A stretch of 64,000 nucleotides of DNA from Acidocella sp. KAb 2-4 (lineage in GTDB: Bacteria > Pseudomonadota > Alphaproteobacteria > Acetobacterales > Acetobacteraceae), in the NCBI RefSeq assembly GCF_020567705.1, contig NZ_JAJDJU010000012.1:1-64000 (forward strand). The letters are read 5' to 3'. The position numbers and the translations under genes are program-made. Of this stretch, positions 35,893 through 44,722 are shown piece by piece. Below the pieces are notes generated by a model. That model ran no database searches and had not been told where the DNA came from. It was given only the letters and a program-made list of their open reading frames with translations. Each line of letters opens with the position of its first letter. Position 1 is the first letter of the stretch.

Positions 35893-36720
35893 TTGACTCC
35901 CGTATTCGCCTTGACGCTACGCCGCTTGCTACGGCCGATGGTTGCCGCGCTCATGAATCGTGGAATCGGGTATATTGCCCTGCGGGATCTGCTGAAGCGG
36001 GTCTATATTGAGGAGGCTCTGCGCCGCCATGCCGATGCCGCGCAAACCACAGATAGTGCGCTGAGCTTGGTGACGGGCATCAACCGCCGCGAAGTAAAAC
36101 GCTTGCGGGCGGAAGTTCAATCACCCGCCTTGGAACACGAGACAGGCATCATGACCGGGGTGAACATGGCCGCCCGCGTGGTCGCAACCTGGAGCGCTTC
36201 GCCAGATTTCAGAGATGTGACCGGGGCGCCGCGCACTTTGGCAGTGCATGGCGCGGAAGGTGAGGATTTCGACACGCTCCTCCGCGCCGCGAAAGTGGAC
36301 GTGCGCGCCCGCACCGTCATGAGTGAACTGGAACGGGCGGGTGTCGTTGAGATACAGCAGGATGGACGCTTGCGCTTGCTACGAGCGTCCTACACCCCAG
36401 CCGAGCCCGAAGAAAAAATGCTCTTCCTGGCGGCAAATGTCGGCGACCATCTGCGTGCAGCATTCAGCAACATCGAATGTACGACGCCATCTTTTATCGA
36501 GCGTGCGCTATTCCACAACAGCATTTCGGCGAGTTGGCTGGAAGCAATGCGCCCACATCTTCGTCGTATGGCCGAGCAGTTTCTACGTGATGCGAATGAA
36601 GCGCTGCTGAAAGAGAGTGTGGCGGGTACCGACGCTTTTCCTATAGCCCACAGCGAGGCGCAAAAGCGTATGCGGCTTGGTGTTTATTATTACGAAACGG
36701 ACGCCGATGATGCACCTTGA
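35893..36720 (+). CDS. DUF6502-like protein
   Basis: 275 residues, no signal peptide. The N-terminus LRRLLRPMVAALMNRGIGY, then LRDLLKRVYIEEA, with GINRREVKRLR, matches what I remember of DUF6502. Residues 20-80 and about 125-160 (RTVMSELERAGVVEI) look like helix-turn-helix or winged-helix segments, so a regulatory role is possible. The start appears to be TTG 35893 behind GGGAG, since the family includes the LRRLLRP stretch before the first ATG (35938). The 3' end overlaps the DUF5666-like gene by 14 bases. Confidence 0.7.
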   Translation: MTPVFALTLRRLLRPMVAALMNRGIGYIALRDLLKRVYIEEALRRHADAAQTTDSALSLVTGINRREVKRLRAEVQSPALEHETGIMTGVNMAARVVATWSASPDFRDVTGAPRTLAVHGAEGEDFDTLLRAAKVDVRARTVMSELERAGVVEIQQDGRLRLLRASYTPAEPEEKMLFLAANVGDHLRAAFSNIECTTPSFIERALFHNSISASWLEAMRPHLRRMAEQFLRDANEALLKESVAGTDAFPIAHSEAQKRMRLGVYYYETDADDAP

Positions 36721-37807
36721 GCGCCTGGTTTTAACGATCCTGTGCTTACTGCTCGCTGAACGCGCTTTGGCCCAGAGCAGCGAAACCGGAGGAATCGGCG
36801 GAACCGGAATTGGCCAGGAAACCGGCGGGATTGGTGGTACGGGCGTGGATTCCCAGCCTGGCGGGATTGGTGGCACGGGAATTACCCGTCGGGGCAAACC
36901 AGTGTTGAGCTATGGGCCAATTCAGGCGTTTGGCAGCGTCTTTGTGAATGGCCGAGAATATATGTTCGACAACCACACGCTGGTCCGCGTGGATGGTCAC
37001 GCGGCAACCATCGCGAACTTGTCGGTCGGTAATATCGCCCGCATCCAGGGCGTGATAACCGGCGCCAAGCGCGGTTATGCCGAAAGCATCAACATTATAC
37101 ATCCCGTAATTGGCCCGGTTACCGCGATTTCGGATGGCGGGCTTCAGGCGGTGATCCTCGGGCAAAAGATGGAGGCAACGAAGGGGCCGATTTTTGCCGG
37201 GTTTAAGCCAGGGCAGATGGTTGCAGTTTCGGCGCAACTACGCGCCAACGGCACCTGGGCCGCCGATAATGCCGAGCCCGTCTCAGGGGCTACCGCCCAG
37301 TTGCTTGGCCCAGTTGCCGCCCATAATGGCCGGATGACGGTCGCGGGAACGCCTGTCACGCTGGAGCCAGGACTTACCCCGCCTGCCATGGGTAGCCAAG
37401 CCCTTGTGACCGGCGCGGCGGCGGAAAACGGATTGGTGGCACATCGCATTGTTCCAGGTCCATCTTTAGTTGCCCCCCCAGGCACGCGGGTTGAGGTGTC
37501 CGACTATTTTAAGGGCGACGATGGCAAAGTGCGGGCGCCAGACGGTCTGGAGGTGCAAAATCTGCCGGGCGGCGACAAGCTGAACGGTCTCGAACCGGTG
37601 GACGTGAGCGGCGATCTGGTGGCCCCAGATGTTGTTGATATCAATGCACAGCAAGATGACGCGCTGAGCCAAACGCCCGACCTGTCCGCGCCCGAGCCAG
37701 CCGAAGATACCGAGCAGGAACTGACGCCAGATGGGCTGACCCCTGATGAGCTGACGCCTGAACTCCCCGGTGAACCACCCGAAAACCCTGATTTAGACGA
37801 CAAATAA
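36707..37807 (+). CDS. DUF5666-like secreted protein with GGIGGTG repeats
   Basis: 366 residues: a signal peptide (LVLTILCLLLAERALAQ), three GGIGGTG repeats spaced exactly 12 residues apart (starting at 28, 40 and 52), then several beta-rich DUF5666-type modules (FGSVFVNGREYMFDNHT, VGNIARIQGVITG, VTGAAAENGLVAHRI), and an acidic Pro-rich tail with TPD/TPE repeats. DUF5666 proteins are exported and of unknown function. It overlaps the DUF6502-like gene and is surely co-expressed with it. ATG 36707 or 36710 are both possible starts. Confidence 0.75.
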   Translation: MMHLERLVLTILCLLLAERALAQSSETGGIGGTGIGQETGGIGGTGVDSQPGGIGGTGITRRGKPVLSYGPIQAFGSVFVNGREYMFDNHTLVRVDGHAATIANLSVGNIARIQGVITGAKRGYAESINIIHPVIGPVTAISDGGLQAVILGQKMEATKGPIFAGFKPGQMVAVSAQLRANGTWAADNAEPVSGATAQLLGPVAAHNGRMTVAGTPVTLEPGLTPPAMGSQALVTGAAAENGLVAHRIVPGPSLVAPPGTRVEVSDYFKGDDGKVRAPDGLEVQNLPGGDKLNGLEPVDVSGDLVAPDVVDINAQQDDALSQTPDLSAPEPAEDTEQELTPDGLTPDELTPELPGEPPENPDLDDK

Positions 37808-37975
37808 ACAGAATCCTGTCAGAGCGTCGCGGTCAGACCATCCCCACGCGACCATAATGCAACCGCTTCCACGTCGGACAGAAACGCCTCACGATGCGCC
37901 GTCTCGCGCAAAACATTCAAACCCAATGCCTACAAAACATTAGCTTGTTCAGCGCTTCCTTAAGCACAAAACGGC

Positions 37976-39553
37976 TTAAAACGCCGACCCCACCAGCAGA
38001 AATACTTCGTGGCGGCTGAAATTTATTGCTGAATCACCAGAAACTCTCTGGGTGTATCGGTAATCAGCACCGATATAAGTGTAATCAGACAGATAATAGC
38101 GCAGACCCGCCGACATATCCGCCTCATTATCCCAGCGAGTGGATTGACGAAAATCAGCGCGCGCGAAAGCTAGACGCACAACACCCGTAAGATCTGGAAG
38201 AATGACTTGCTCAACTCGTCCACCGACGACCGAATAAACATAACCCGGACTACCCGCCAGCGTCGTTTCCTCAATTGAACGATCAAGGAATACAACAGCA
38301 GTCGTGTTATTCGTCGCATTCCAACGGATGTCGGCGTCAGCTGCCGGAGTCGTGATGGGCTTAAAACGCGAATCAGCATAATATCGCCCCATGATACCGA
38401 CTGAGGCTTCCCCCACCAGCGCTGGCGTCAAGCGAAATTTTGCGCCGACGCTTACGCGATAACCATCTGAGTTACGATAATAACCGACATAAGTTGGCGG
38501 CAGCGCGAAATCATCCGGCGTATGATCGTACCTGCGAATATCGGCCAATCCTTCAAAAAACGGACGAAACGCGGGATTGGCGTTATCGCTGACCGAGATT
38601 CCTGCCGTATAGCGATTATGGTTACGATCGTGATTATTGATCTCACCGTTTAGCCCGAGCACATTAGCATAGGTAATGCGCTGAAGAGCACCGCCGACGC
38701 GGACATTAAAAACACCAAAACGATGCACGAGGCCAGCATAGCTATTCAATTCCCAATAGCGTGTGGGGGTTAGCCCTTCCACAGCGTCAGGCGACGATCT
38801 ATCTTCATGCTCCATCAACGCGAGACCGCCAAGGATGATGCGGGTTGTTGGATTGACATCAATCCGCCCTTCAATCCTTGTATGCCAGTCTGCGGTATTT
38901 TCATTACCGTACTTCAAATAACCAGTGAGATCCGCGCCAGCATCGGCATAAAGCGCATTATGATCCCAGTTTGAACGGATGACGAGGCTGGGTGAAATGG
39001 AACCCACACCATCCGATACTGTGCCGGTACGGGTAGCATATATGTTGCTATCATAAAATGCTCCCGCCTGGACTTGCGGATAGAAGATTAGTGATCCAAC
39101 TTCGAACCCACGCTCCCCCACTTGGGGCGTCTGGACGGGGGCATTGCCTATGGTATGCGGTTCCGGTGCAGGCGTGATGCGGATATCCGTCGCCACGAAG
39201 GTCGCAATTTCGATACTGACCGCTCTACGCACGGCTTCACGCTGCGCGGGTGGAGCCGCAGCGATGATCTTGTCAGAAATTTCTTGATAAACCGGGAGAT
39301 TGGCGCCAACAAAATCGGGTACCGGTGTAGCTGCCGCACGGGCCAGAGCCGCAGCTGAGTCGGGCGTGGCGGCCAAGCCGGGATTTGCTGCGAGAAGCTG
39401 ATCAAGCCCCTCTAGCAGGGCCCAAGGTCCATTTTGTACATCGCGAGCAAGTTGCGCGTCGGTCGATGATTGCGCCAATGCATGGCCTGCGGGAGATAAG
39501 CCGATAAGCACGGCGACGGCCACGCGTGAGAGACAATAGTACTGACGGCCCAT
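37976..39553 (-). CDS. Outer-membrane beta-barrel protein (BBP2-like)
   Basis: 525 residues. A signal peptide (AVAVLIGLSPAGHALAQ) and an Ala-rich helical region of about 130 residues (AAALARAAATPVPD...) precede a large barrel beginning near VGSLIFYPQVQAGAFYDSNI and ending VFLLVGSAF. The YPQ...G..YDSN(I/V)Y..., (D)YRYT.R.S and terminal-Phe pattern is that of beta-barrel porin-2 outer-membrane proteins found in polysaccharide and surface loci. It is convergent with the DUF5666-like gene and divergent from the secreted-protein genes. Lower GC than the core genes. Confidence 0.75.
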   Translation of the reverse strand: MGRQYYCLSRVAVAVLIGLSPAGHALAQSSTDAQLARDVQNGPWALLEGLDQLLAANPGLAATPDSAAALARAAATPVPDFVGANLPVYQEISDKIIAAAPPAQREAVRRAVSIEIATFVATDIRITPAPEPHTIGNAPVQTPQVGERGFEVGSLIFYPQVQAGAFYDSNIYATRTGTVSDGVGSISPSLVIRSNWDHNALYADAGADLTGYLKYGNENTADWHTRIEGRIDVNPTTRIILGGLALMEHEDRSSPDAVEGLTPTRYWELNSYAGLVHRFGVFNVRVGGALQRITYANVLGLNGEINNHDRNHNRYTAGISVSDNANPAFRPFFEGLADIRRYDHTPDDFALPPTYVGYYRNSDGYRVSVGAKFRLTPALVGEASVGIMGRYYADSRFKPITTPAADADIRWNATNNTTAVVFLDRSIEETTLAGSPGYVYSVVGGRVEQVILPDLTGVVRLAFARADFRQSTRWDNEADMSAGLRYYLSDYTYIGADYRYTQRVSGDSAINFSRHEVFLLVGSAF

Positions 39554-39778
39554 GCTCCCTTACCTTCATCCTGTTCACAAAAATATCAAAAATTATTTTT
39601 TGAAGGTCGCCATGATCCAAATCAACCAGTTTTACCATGCCGCGCCCTCCAAACACGACATAACCGTATTTCTTATTTTTAATAGAAAATCTTGATTCTT
39701 ATCAAACGATATTTTTATGTTTTCTCCCACAATGAAGATACTGGGTGAAACCCAAACATCATAGGGTAGGTTTTCTTC

Positions 39779-40303
39779 GTGCGAAAAAGCATCGACTATT
39801 CCCTGCGATTTAGTCTTACCTGCGCATTGGCGGTCTGCCTGGCGGCGCATCCGGTGAGCGCGGCTGAAAATGGTACGCCTTACAACAGGCCAATGGTCGG
39901 GAATGACAGCCGAACCGCGCCTCATGGCCCGTGGTGCGGGGGCTACAAATTAGGTAATTTGACACAGCAGGAGCGCTTAAATGGCATCAATCTCGACCGT
40001 TTGCGCGCCGCCCAAATGGAGCTGGCTCCTGGCTTCGCGCCAGAAACGGTGAAGACCGGGCTTTACCTTCTCGCTGATTATCAGGAGGAGCTGGAAAAGC
40101 GACGGCCTGATGCCGTTTTGGCCGCCAATTATCTAGCGTTGGCAAGTACGGTACCAATCACGGCTGCCCGCTACCGCGACGTGAACGCGCTGCTCTGTGT
40201 CAGCACCACACAAAGCCTGGCCGCATCGATCCAGAAAATGGCCGAGGCATTCAGGAAGCAGGATAATACGGCATTGCCACCAAATGAAGGATCCCAGCCG
40301 TGA
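39779..40303 (+). CDS. Small exported protein of unknown function
   Basis: 174 residues, GTG start at 39779 with AGG eight bases upstream. The signal peptide is FSLTCALAVCLAAHPVSAAEN. The mature part is helical with two Cys (WCGGYKLG and ALLCVSTT) that could form a disulfide. I do not recognise it. It is the first of four plus-strand genes for exported proteins; its stop overlaps the next start (GTGA at 40300-40303). Confidence 0.65.
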   Translation: MRKSIDYSLRFSLTCALAVCLAAHPVSAAENGTPYNRPMVGNDSRTAPHGPWCGGYKLGNLTQQERLNGINLDRLRAAQMELAPGFAPETVKTGLYLLADYQEELEKRRPDAVLAANYLALASTVPITAARYRDVNALLCVSTTQSLAASIQKMAEAFRKQDNTALPPNEGSQP

Positions 40304-40794
40304 ACGCGACCAAGGATAAAACAAATACCCAACCGACCAGACGCTTGCTTCTTACTCTGCTCTGCGGCGGCGGCGCCCTCATCAGCCTGCCACGCGCCTC
40401 ATGGGCGGAGGATGCTGGCGGAGGTGGCGGTGGAGCAGGCGGCGGCCACGGCGGTGGCGGTGGCGGTGAAAGCGGCGGAGGTGGCGGCGGCGAAGGCGGT
40501 GGCGGCCACGGCGGCGGAGGTGAAAGCGGTGGCGGCCACGGGGCAGGCAAAACCCCCGCTCAACGCGCGGTTCGCCACCGTCAACGCACCGGGCGCACAT
40601 TAGGCGGTGGCGAGTCACATGGCGGCGAGACCGGCGGCAATCACGGCGGCAACGAGGGCGGCGGTACTGAACCAGAGCCCCTGCCGGAAGGATCTACAAC
40701 TGGCCCGATCGGCGGTGAAAGCGGCGGCGAACACTTCATTCACGAAGGCCAAGGCGACTGGGGCGCGGATAATAAAGTGCTCCGGAGCAACTAA
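40300..40794 (+). CDS. Exported glycine-rich repetitive protein
   Basis: 164 residues with a GTG start coupled to the preceding stop. A twin-arginine-like leader (TRRLLLTLLCGGGALISLPR) ends at ASWAED. The mature part is dominated by GGGG(H/E/S) repeats from about residue 39, then a basic stretch (RAVRHRQRTGR), more GG(E/N/H) repeats and an acidic tail. Low-complexity Gly/His/Glu composition suggests a flexible, possibly metal-binding or matrix-forming surface protein. No family recognised. Confidence 0.6.
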   Translation: MNATKDKTNTQPTRRLLLTLLCGGGALISLPRASWAEDAGGGGGGAGGGHGGGGGGESGGGGGGEGGGGHGGGGESGGGHGAGKTPAQRAVRHRQRTGRTLGGGESHGGETGGNHGGNEGGGTEPEPLPEGSTTGPIGGESGGEHFIHEGQGDWGADNKVLRSN

Positions 40795-40842
40795 GGCGGA
40801 ACTTAGACAACTATAAACAGTAAAAAGGAAAGTATAACGATC

Positions 40843-41730
40843 ATGAACGCGGAAAAACTAATCAAAGCCGGGCTGCACAAGGCTCTTCTGGGAACGGTCG
40901 CGCTGAGTGTCGGTGTGGCCACACCGCTGCTGTCAGGAGGCCGCATTTCACTCGTGAGTGTGGCCCACGCCCAAACTCAAAGTGGCGGAGGAGGCGGAAG
41001 CATGGGGGCGAATGGTTCGGGCCACGCACCAGGCACCTCCGGCCAGTCAATGGGCCAAGGCGGCTCGACTGGAATGAACGGTCATTATGGACAAGGCGGA
41101 TCAACCGGCACTGAAACGGGCGATGAAGGCACAAGCCCCGATAAACAAGGCCCGCGTTACGGCGGCGGCGAGAATAGCCGCCAGCCCGCAGCTGGCACGA
41201 GCGGCGGACGGCCCGCATGGGCAAAAGAAGGGATCCCATCGGTGGAACTCGGCCGGCTCAGCGTGGCTCGCGCCCCCGCGCATGTTCTTGATCATGCTTT
41301 CTCGGAAACTGTGACCAATTGGGCCACCATGGGCACCACGGTCATGGAACTGACCGCCGATGGCCAGGAAACTCTAACCATGACCGTAGCGCAGTTCTAC
41401 TCGCTGCCGGCGGACCAGTTCGCTTACATCGTCAAAACGTACTATAGTTCAATCGTCCGCATCGACTCACCGCTTGAAAATCTGAGTCTGCTGAAGAGTT
41501 TTGCGCTTACCAATGTCTCACCTCTGACTGGCGTCACTCCCGCCAGCCGTGATGACATGATCGCAATCTATCTCGGATCAGCCTCGGATAAAACCATTCC
41601 TATTACGGTTGATACGGTCACGGCGGTGAACACCATCCTTGGCTTACCCGCGCTCACGCCTGAGGAAACCGCCGACATCCAGGCCAAGGCGGAAGACGTG
41701 CGACTAGCCATCCTGAGTGGCCATGGATAA
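40843..41730 (+). CDS. Exported protein with Gly-rich N-terminal part and unknown C-terminal domain
   Basis: 295 residues. A long leader (GTVALSVGVATPLLSGG...SVAHAQ, cleavage near 44) is followed by a Gly/Ser/Gln-rich linker (about 45-125, GGGGGSMGANGS, GQGGSTG) and a non-repetitive domain (about 130-295) with ELTADGQETLTMTVAQFYSL and a helical end. ATG 40843 follows AAAGGAAAG. Same layout idea as its neighbours: export signal, Gly-rich part, small domain. I do not recognise the domain. Confidence 0.6.
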   Translation: MNAEKLIKAGLHKALLGTVALSVGVATPLLSGGRISLVSVAHAQTQSGGGGGSMGANGSGHAPGTSGQSMGQGGSTGMNGHYGQGGSTGTETGDEGTSPDKQGPRYGGGENSRQPAAGTSGGRPAWAKEGIPSVELGRLSVARAPAHVLDHAFSETVTNWATMGTTVMELTADGQETLTMTVAQFYSLPADQFAYIVKTYYSSIVRIDSPLENLSLLKSFALTNVSPLTGVTPASRDDMIAIYLGSASDKTIPITVDTVTAVNTILGLPALTPEETADIQAKAEDVRLAILSGHG

Positions 41731-41750
41731 CTAGCCATAACCGGCCTTAC

Positions 41751-41781
41751 ATCTGCCCGTCACCACTGGTGGCGGGCGGAT
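41751..41781. terminator. 14-bp stem hairpin between two exported-protein genes
   Basis: ATCTGCCCGTCACC, loop ACT, GGTGGCGGGCGGAT pair over 14 positions (two G-U), starting 21 bases after one stop and ending 29 bases before the lipoprotein start. No T-run follows, so it may be an attenuator, an mRNA-stability element or a Rho-dependent end. Confidence 0.45.
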
Positions 41782-41810
41782 GTCACGGTCATGAAGGGGG
41801 AAATTGTCCC

Positions 41811-42422
41811 ATGATCAAACAACAATGGACCACGGGCACACTCGCGTTACTTCTGCTTTCCAGTTGCGCCGTGAAGCCTCCAAGCAGTCCGTCAATCGCC
41901 GTGCTACCTGGTCAAGGCAAAACATACGCCGCGTTCCAACAAGATGATTATGAGTGCCGTGCGGCGGCCGCCCAAAGCATTGGCTATTCCAACGCCGGGC
42001 AAGCGGCCAACCAAGCGGCCGTCGGCAGCACTGTAACAGGCACGGTGGTTGGAGCGGCGGCGGGAGCCGTTTTGGGCGCGGCGGCAGGTAATGCCGGCGC
42101 AGGTGCAGCGATTGGGGCGGGTACCGGTCTCGTGGTCGGCAGCGCCGCAGGCGCCTCGACTGCCTCCATGACGGCAACCGAGTTGCAACATCAATATGAT
42201 GTGACTTACGCCCAATGTATGGCGGCAAAAGGCAATAATGTTCCTCCCTTGCCGTCAGCCGCCACGGCAGCTTATCCTTCTCCGACTACCGGATACTATC
42301 CCTACGTTGCTTATCCGCCACTCTACGCATTTTATCCGGGCTACGGTTACCTCTACCCCAATGTGTCGATCATATATGGGTGGGGATGGGATGGCTGGCA
42401 TCACCATGGGTGGCGACCCTAA
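41811..42422 (+). CDS. Glycine-zipper lipoprotein
   Basis: 203 residues from ATG 41811. Lipoprotein signal with lipobox LLSSC, an Ala/Gly-rich segment (VTGTVVGAAAGAVLGAAAG, AGAAIGAGTGLVVGSAAG) of glycine-zipper type that can insert in or associate with membranes, two further Cys flanking it (YECRAA, YAQCMAA), and a Tyr/Pro/Trp/His-rich tail ending WGWDGWHHHGWRP. Similar YMGG/glycine-zipper lipoproteins sit in the outer membrane. The longer frame from 41769 lacks a signal-like start. Last gene of the exported cluster. Confidence 0.75.
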   Translation: MIKQQWTTGTLALLLLSSCAVKPPSSPSIAVLPGQGKTYAAFQQDDYECRAAAAQSIGYSNAGQAANQAAVGSTVTGTVVGAAAGAVLGAAAGNAGAGAAIGAGTGLVVGSAAGASTASMTATELQHQYDVTYAQCMAAKGNNVPPLPSAATAAYPSPTTGYYPYVAYPPLYAFYPGYGYLYPNVSIIYGWGWDGWHHHGWRP

Positions 42423-42980
42423 CACTATAATTGCATTTTCTGATGAACTCTGAACCCGTGGCAGCCATGATTCGAGATTTGGCGAGTGGTTGCGTTCTGT
42501 GTTGACGACGCACAGGAACTCTCGATGGTATCGCTCGGGGATTTGAAACGGCGCATGCGTTGTTTATTTGCGCGTGCTCGTGTTGCGGCATCCGCTGGCA
42601 ATTGTCTCTACGCAATTCTTCGCGGCGAGCGGCGCAAGGTCGGCTAGATGCGTGCCAAGGCAACGGGTGATCCTGGTCCGAGGCGGCTGCAAGCGCCGCT
42701 TGGGTGGAGGAGGTAGGGCGCCGATCGCTTGTGTGATGTCGTGCTTGGCATTCACTTTGTCGTCCGCGCTGATGCCGATCGGTTCGCTGGCATGGCGATC
42801 ACAACGTAAAGAGCAACATGACCGCGGGTACGGGCACGGGTAAGGATATTATCAAGGCGAGACCCTATAGGGCACTCGGCGCACCGTCAGCGCCCATACG
42901 CGCCAAGCGCCACCGAGATGCCAAGACGCACTAATTGCCGTGCCCGCCCGTCCCAAATGCGTGCCTGGCGATCTCTCATG

Positions 42981-43009
42981 TTGCATTGCAGAAATTACGA
43001 AGCTATAGG
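42981..43009 (+). promoter_or_regulatory. Candidate sigma70-type promoter for the SulP gene
   Basis: TTGCAT (42981-42986), a 17-base spacer and TATAGG (43004-43009) place a transcription start near 43016, just ahead of the structured leader. The match is fair, not strong. Confidence 0.35.
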
Positions 43010-43027
43010 GCGTTTCATCTTGCCTGG

Positions 43028-43080
43028 GACCCGGTGAAAATCCGGGCGGCTCTTCCGGCCGCCAATCCGCCGGATCACCT
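43028..43080 (+). ncRNA. Structured 5' leader element upstream of the SulP gene
   Basis: Two alternative folds are visible. One has adjacent hairpins CCCGG-TGAAAAT-CCGGG (43030-43046) and GGCGGC-TCTTCCG-GCCGCC (43045-43063). The other is a long stem GGTG(AAA)ATCCGG with CCGGATCACC (43033-43079) that keeps the inner hairpin but breaks the first. Mutually exclusive folds ahead of a transporter gene suggest a cis-regulatory RNA. An alphaproteobacterial motif near sulfate transporters (sul1) is known; I cannot confirm identity by eye. Confidence 0.45.
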
Positions 43081-43136
43081 TACCTGACACGAAAACTTGC
43101 CCATTACGGCCCCTGACGAGCGGGCCAAGCAACATC

Positions 43137-44645
43137 GTGCGCCAAGTCATGGATATGACACGCTCAATCGCAAAGAAAACCTCTTACCTCCAAAACTGGC
43201 TGCTTAACCCACGGATCGAGGTTTTGGCCGGTATTGTCGTGGCCCTGGCCCTAATCCCCGAAGCCATCGGCTTTTCGGTCGTCGCTGGGGTTCCGCCTGA
43301 GATGGGGCTCTACGGCTCGGTCATCATTGCCTGCGTCATTGCCGTCTCAGGCGGCCGGCCCGCCATGATCTCCGCCGCAACCGCCTCGACCGCCGTGCTT
43401 ATGGGGCCGATTGTCCATGCGCATGGCGTGAGTTACCTGTTCGCCGCCACCATATTAATGGGTGTTTTTCAAATCGCCGCAGGGCTGTTGAAGCTTGGCC
43501 GGTTGATGCGCTTCGTTTCCCGCTCGGTTCTCACGGGGTTCGTCAACGCCCTGGCGATATTGATCTTTCTCGCTCAGCTGCCTCAGCTCGTTCATGTTCC
43601 TCCCGTCACTTATGGGTTGATCGCCCTCGGCCTGGCGATCATCTACAGCCTCCCATATCTGACGAAAGCGGTTCCCTCGCCGCTGGTGGCGATTGCCGTT
43701 CTGACCGTAATCTGTGCCATATCCGGCATTCATGTGCGGACCATTGCCGATCTCGGCGAATTGCCGTCCACGCTACCGGTCTTCTCCCTTCCGCATGTTC
43801 CGCTGACTTTTGAAACCCTCCATGTCATTGCGCCGGTAGCGCTGACGCTGGCCGCTGTCGGGCTTCTCGAAACCATGCTGACAGCAAAGATTATTGACGA
43901 TTTCACCGATACGGCCAGCGGCAAAAGCCGGGAGTGCATCGGCCAGGGCCTGGCGAATATGATTTCGCCACTTTTCGGCGGCATGGGCGGATGCGCGATG
44001 ATCGGCCAGTCGGTCATCAACGTGTCATCAGGCGCGCGCGGACGTCTCTCCACACTGGTTGCCGGCGCATTCCTGCTCGTCCTGCTCGTGATGCTGCACC
44101 GGCTGCTCGCCATTGTCCCCGTGGCGGCGCTGACCGCTGTGATGATCATGGTCTCGATCAACACCTTCTCTTGGACATCTCTCACCAAATTGCGCACGGT
44201 TCCGTGGCAGTCCAGCGTGGTGATGGCAGCCACCGTGACCACGGTGGTCGCGACCAGCGACCTCGCCAAGGGTGTGCTCGTGGGCGTTCTTCTTTCGGGC
44301 ATCTTCTTCGCGGGTAAGGTGTCACGCCTGCTCCGTGTCACCTCGCGGCTTTCGGATAATGGCCGGTTGCGCGAGTATTTCGTCAAAGGCCAGGTCTTCT
44401 TCGCGTCGGCGGAGAAGCTGGTGGAAGAGATCGACGTGACGGAACCATTGGACAGGATCGTCGTGGATGTTACGGAGGCGCATTTTTGGGATATCTCGGC
44501 CATCGGCGCCGCTGATCAAATCGTGATCAAGGCGCGGCGCCACGGGCGGGACGTGAAGTTTGTGGGGCTTAACGCCGCCAGCGCGACGATGATGGAACTG
44601 CACGGGACCCACCAAAAAGAGGGCGGCGCCATTTCCCTTCATTGA
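43137..44645 (+). CDS. SulP/SLC26-family anion transporter with STAS domain
   Basis: 502 residues. The transporter domain begins [21 protein letters not shown] with family blocks GLYGSVI and [14 protein letters not shown]; about 12-14 membrane helices run to residue ~395. A cytosolic STAS domain follows ([26 protein letters not shown]). These proteins move sulfate, bicarbonate or other anions. The start may be GTG 43137 or ATG 43149/43155. The structured leader upstream suggests RNA-level control. Confidence 0.88.
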   Translation: MRQVMDMTRSIAKKTSYLQNWLLNPRIEVLAGIVVALALIPEAIGFSVVAGVPPEMGLYGSVIIACVIAVSGGRPAMISAATASTAVLMGPIVHAHGVSYLFAATILMGVFQIAAGLLKLGRLMRFVSRSVLTGFVNALAILIFLAQLPQLVHVPPVTYGLIALGLAIIYSLPYLTKAVPSPLVAIAVLTVICAISGIHVRTIADLGELPSTLPVFSLPHVPLTFETLHVIAPVALTLAAVGLLETMLTAKIIDDFTDTASGKSRECIGQGLANMISPLFGGMGGCAMIGQSVINVSSGARGRLSTLVAGAFLLVLLVMLHRLLAIVPVAALTAVMIMVSINTFSWTSLTKLRTVPWQSSVVMAATVTTVVATSDLAKGVLVGVLLSGIFFAGKVSRLLRVTSRLSDNGRLREYFVKGQVFFASAEKLVEEIDVTEPLDRIVVDVTEAHFWDISAIGAADQIVIKARRHGRDVKFVGLNAASATMMELHGTHQKEGGAISLH

Positions 44646-44722
44646 TGAATTTCTCAGCTCAAGCGCCGCGTTCACAAAATGCGAGACGGCGGAAAGCACA
44701 TCAACGCCCAGGCGACGGTGTT

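Larger units (their letters stand above)
42423..43136. other. Gene-poor interval before the SulP gene
   Basis: About 700 bases. Open frames near 42564-42843 on either strand have no recognisable family or start signals; they could be relics of a decayed gene. The last 150 bases carry a plausible promoter and a structured leader, listed separately. Confidence 0.4.

Noticed and set aside
34929-39735. Shared octamer CTCCCACA upstream of two genes
   Set aside because: An 8-mer is expected a couple of times by chance in 64 kb on both strands; not counted as a regulatory motif.
42564-42843. ORFs of 63-91 codons on both strands before the SulP gene
   Set aside because: No family, no start signals, composition consistent with shadow frames or a decayed gene.
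43028-43080. Cobalamin riboswitch, because of a GGTGAAAATCC-like block
   Set aside because: The usual cobalamin-box context (GCCACTG and the following pseudoknot loop) is absent and the downstream gene is an anion transporter; kept only as an unidentified structured leader.
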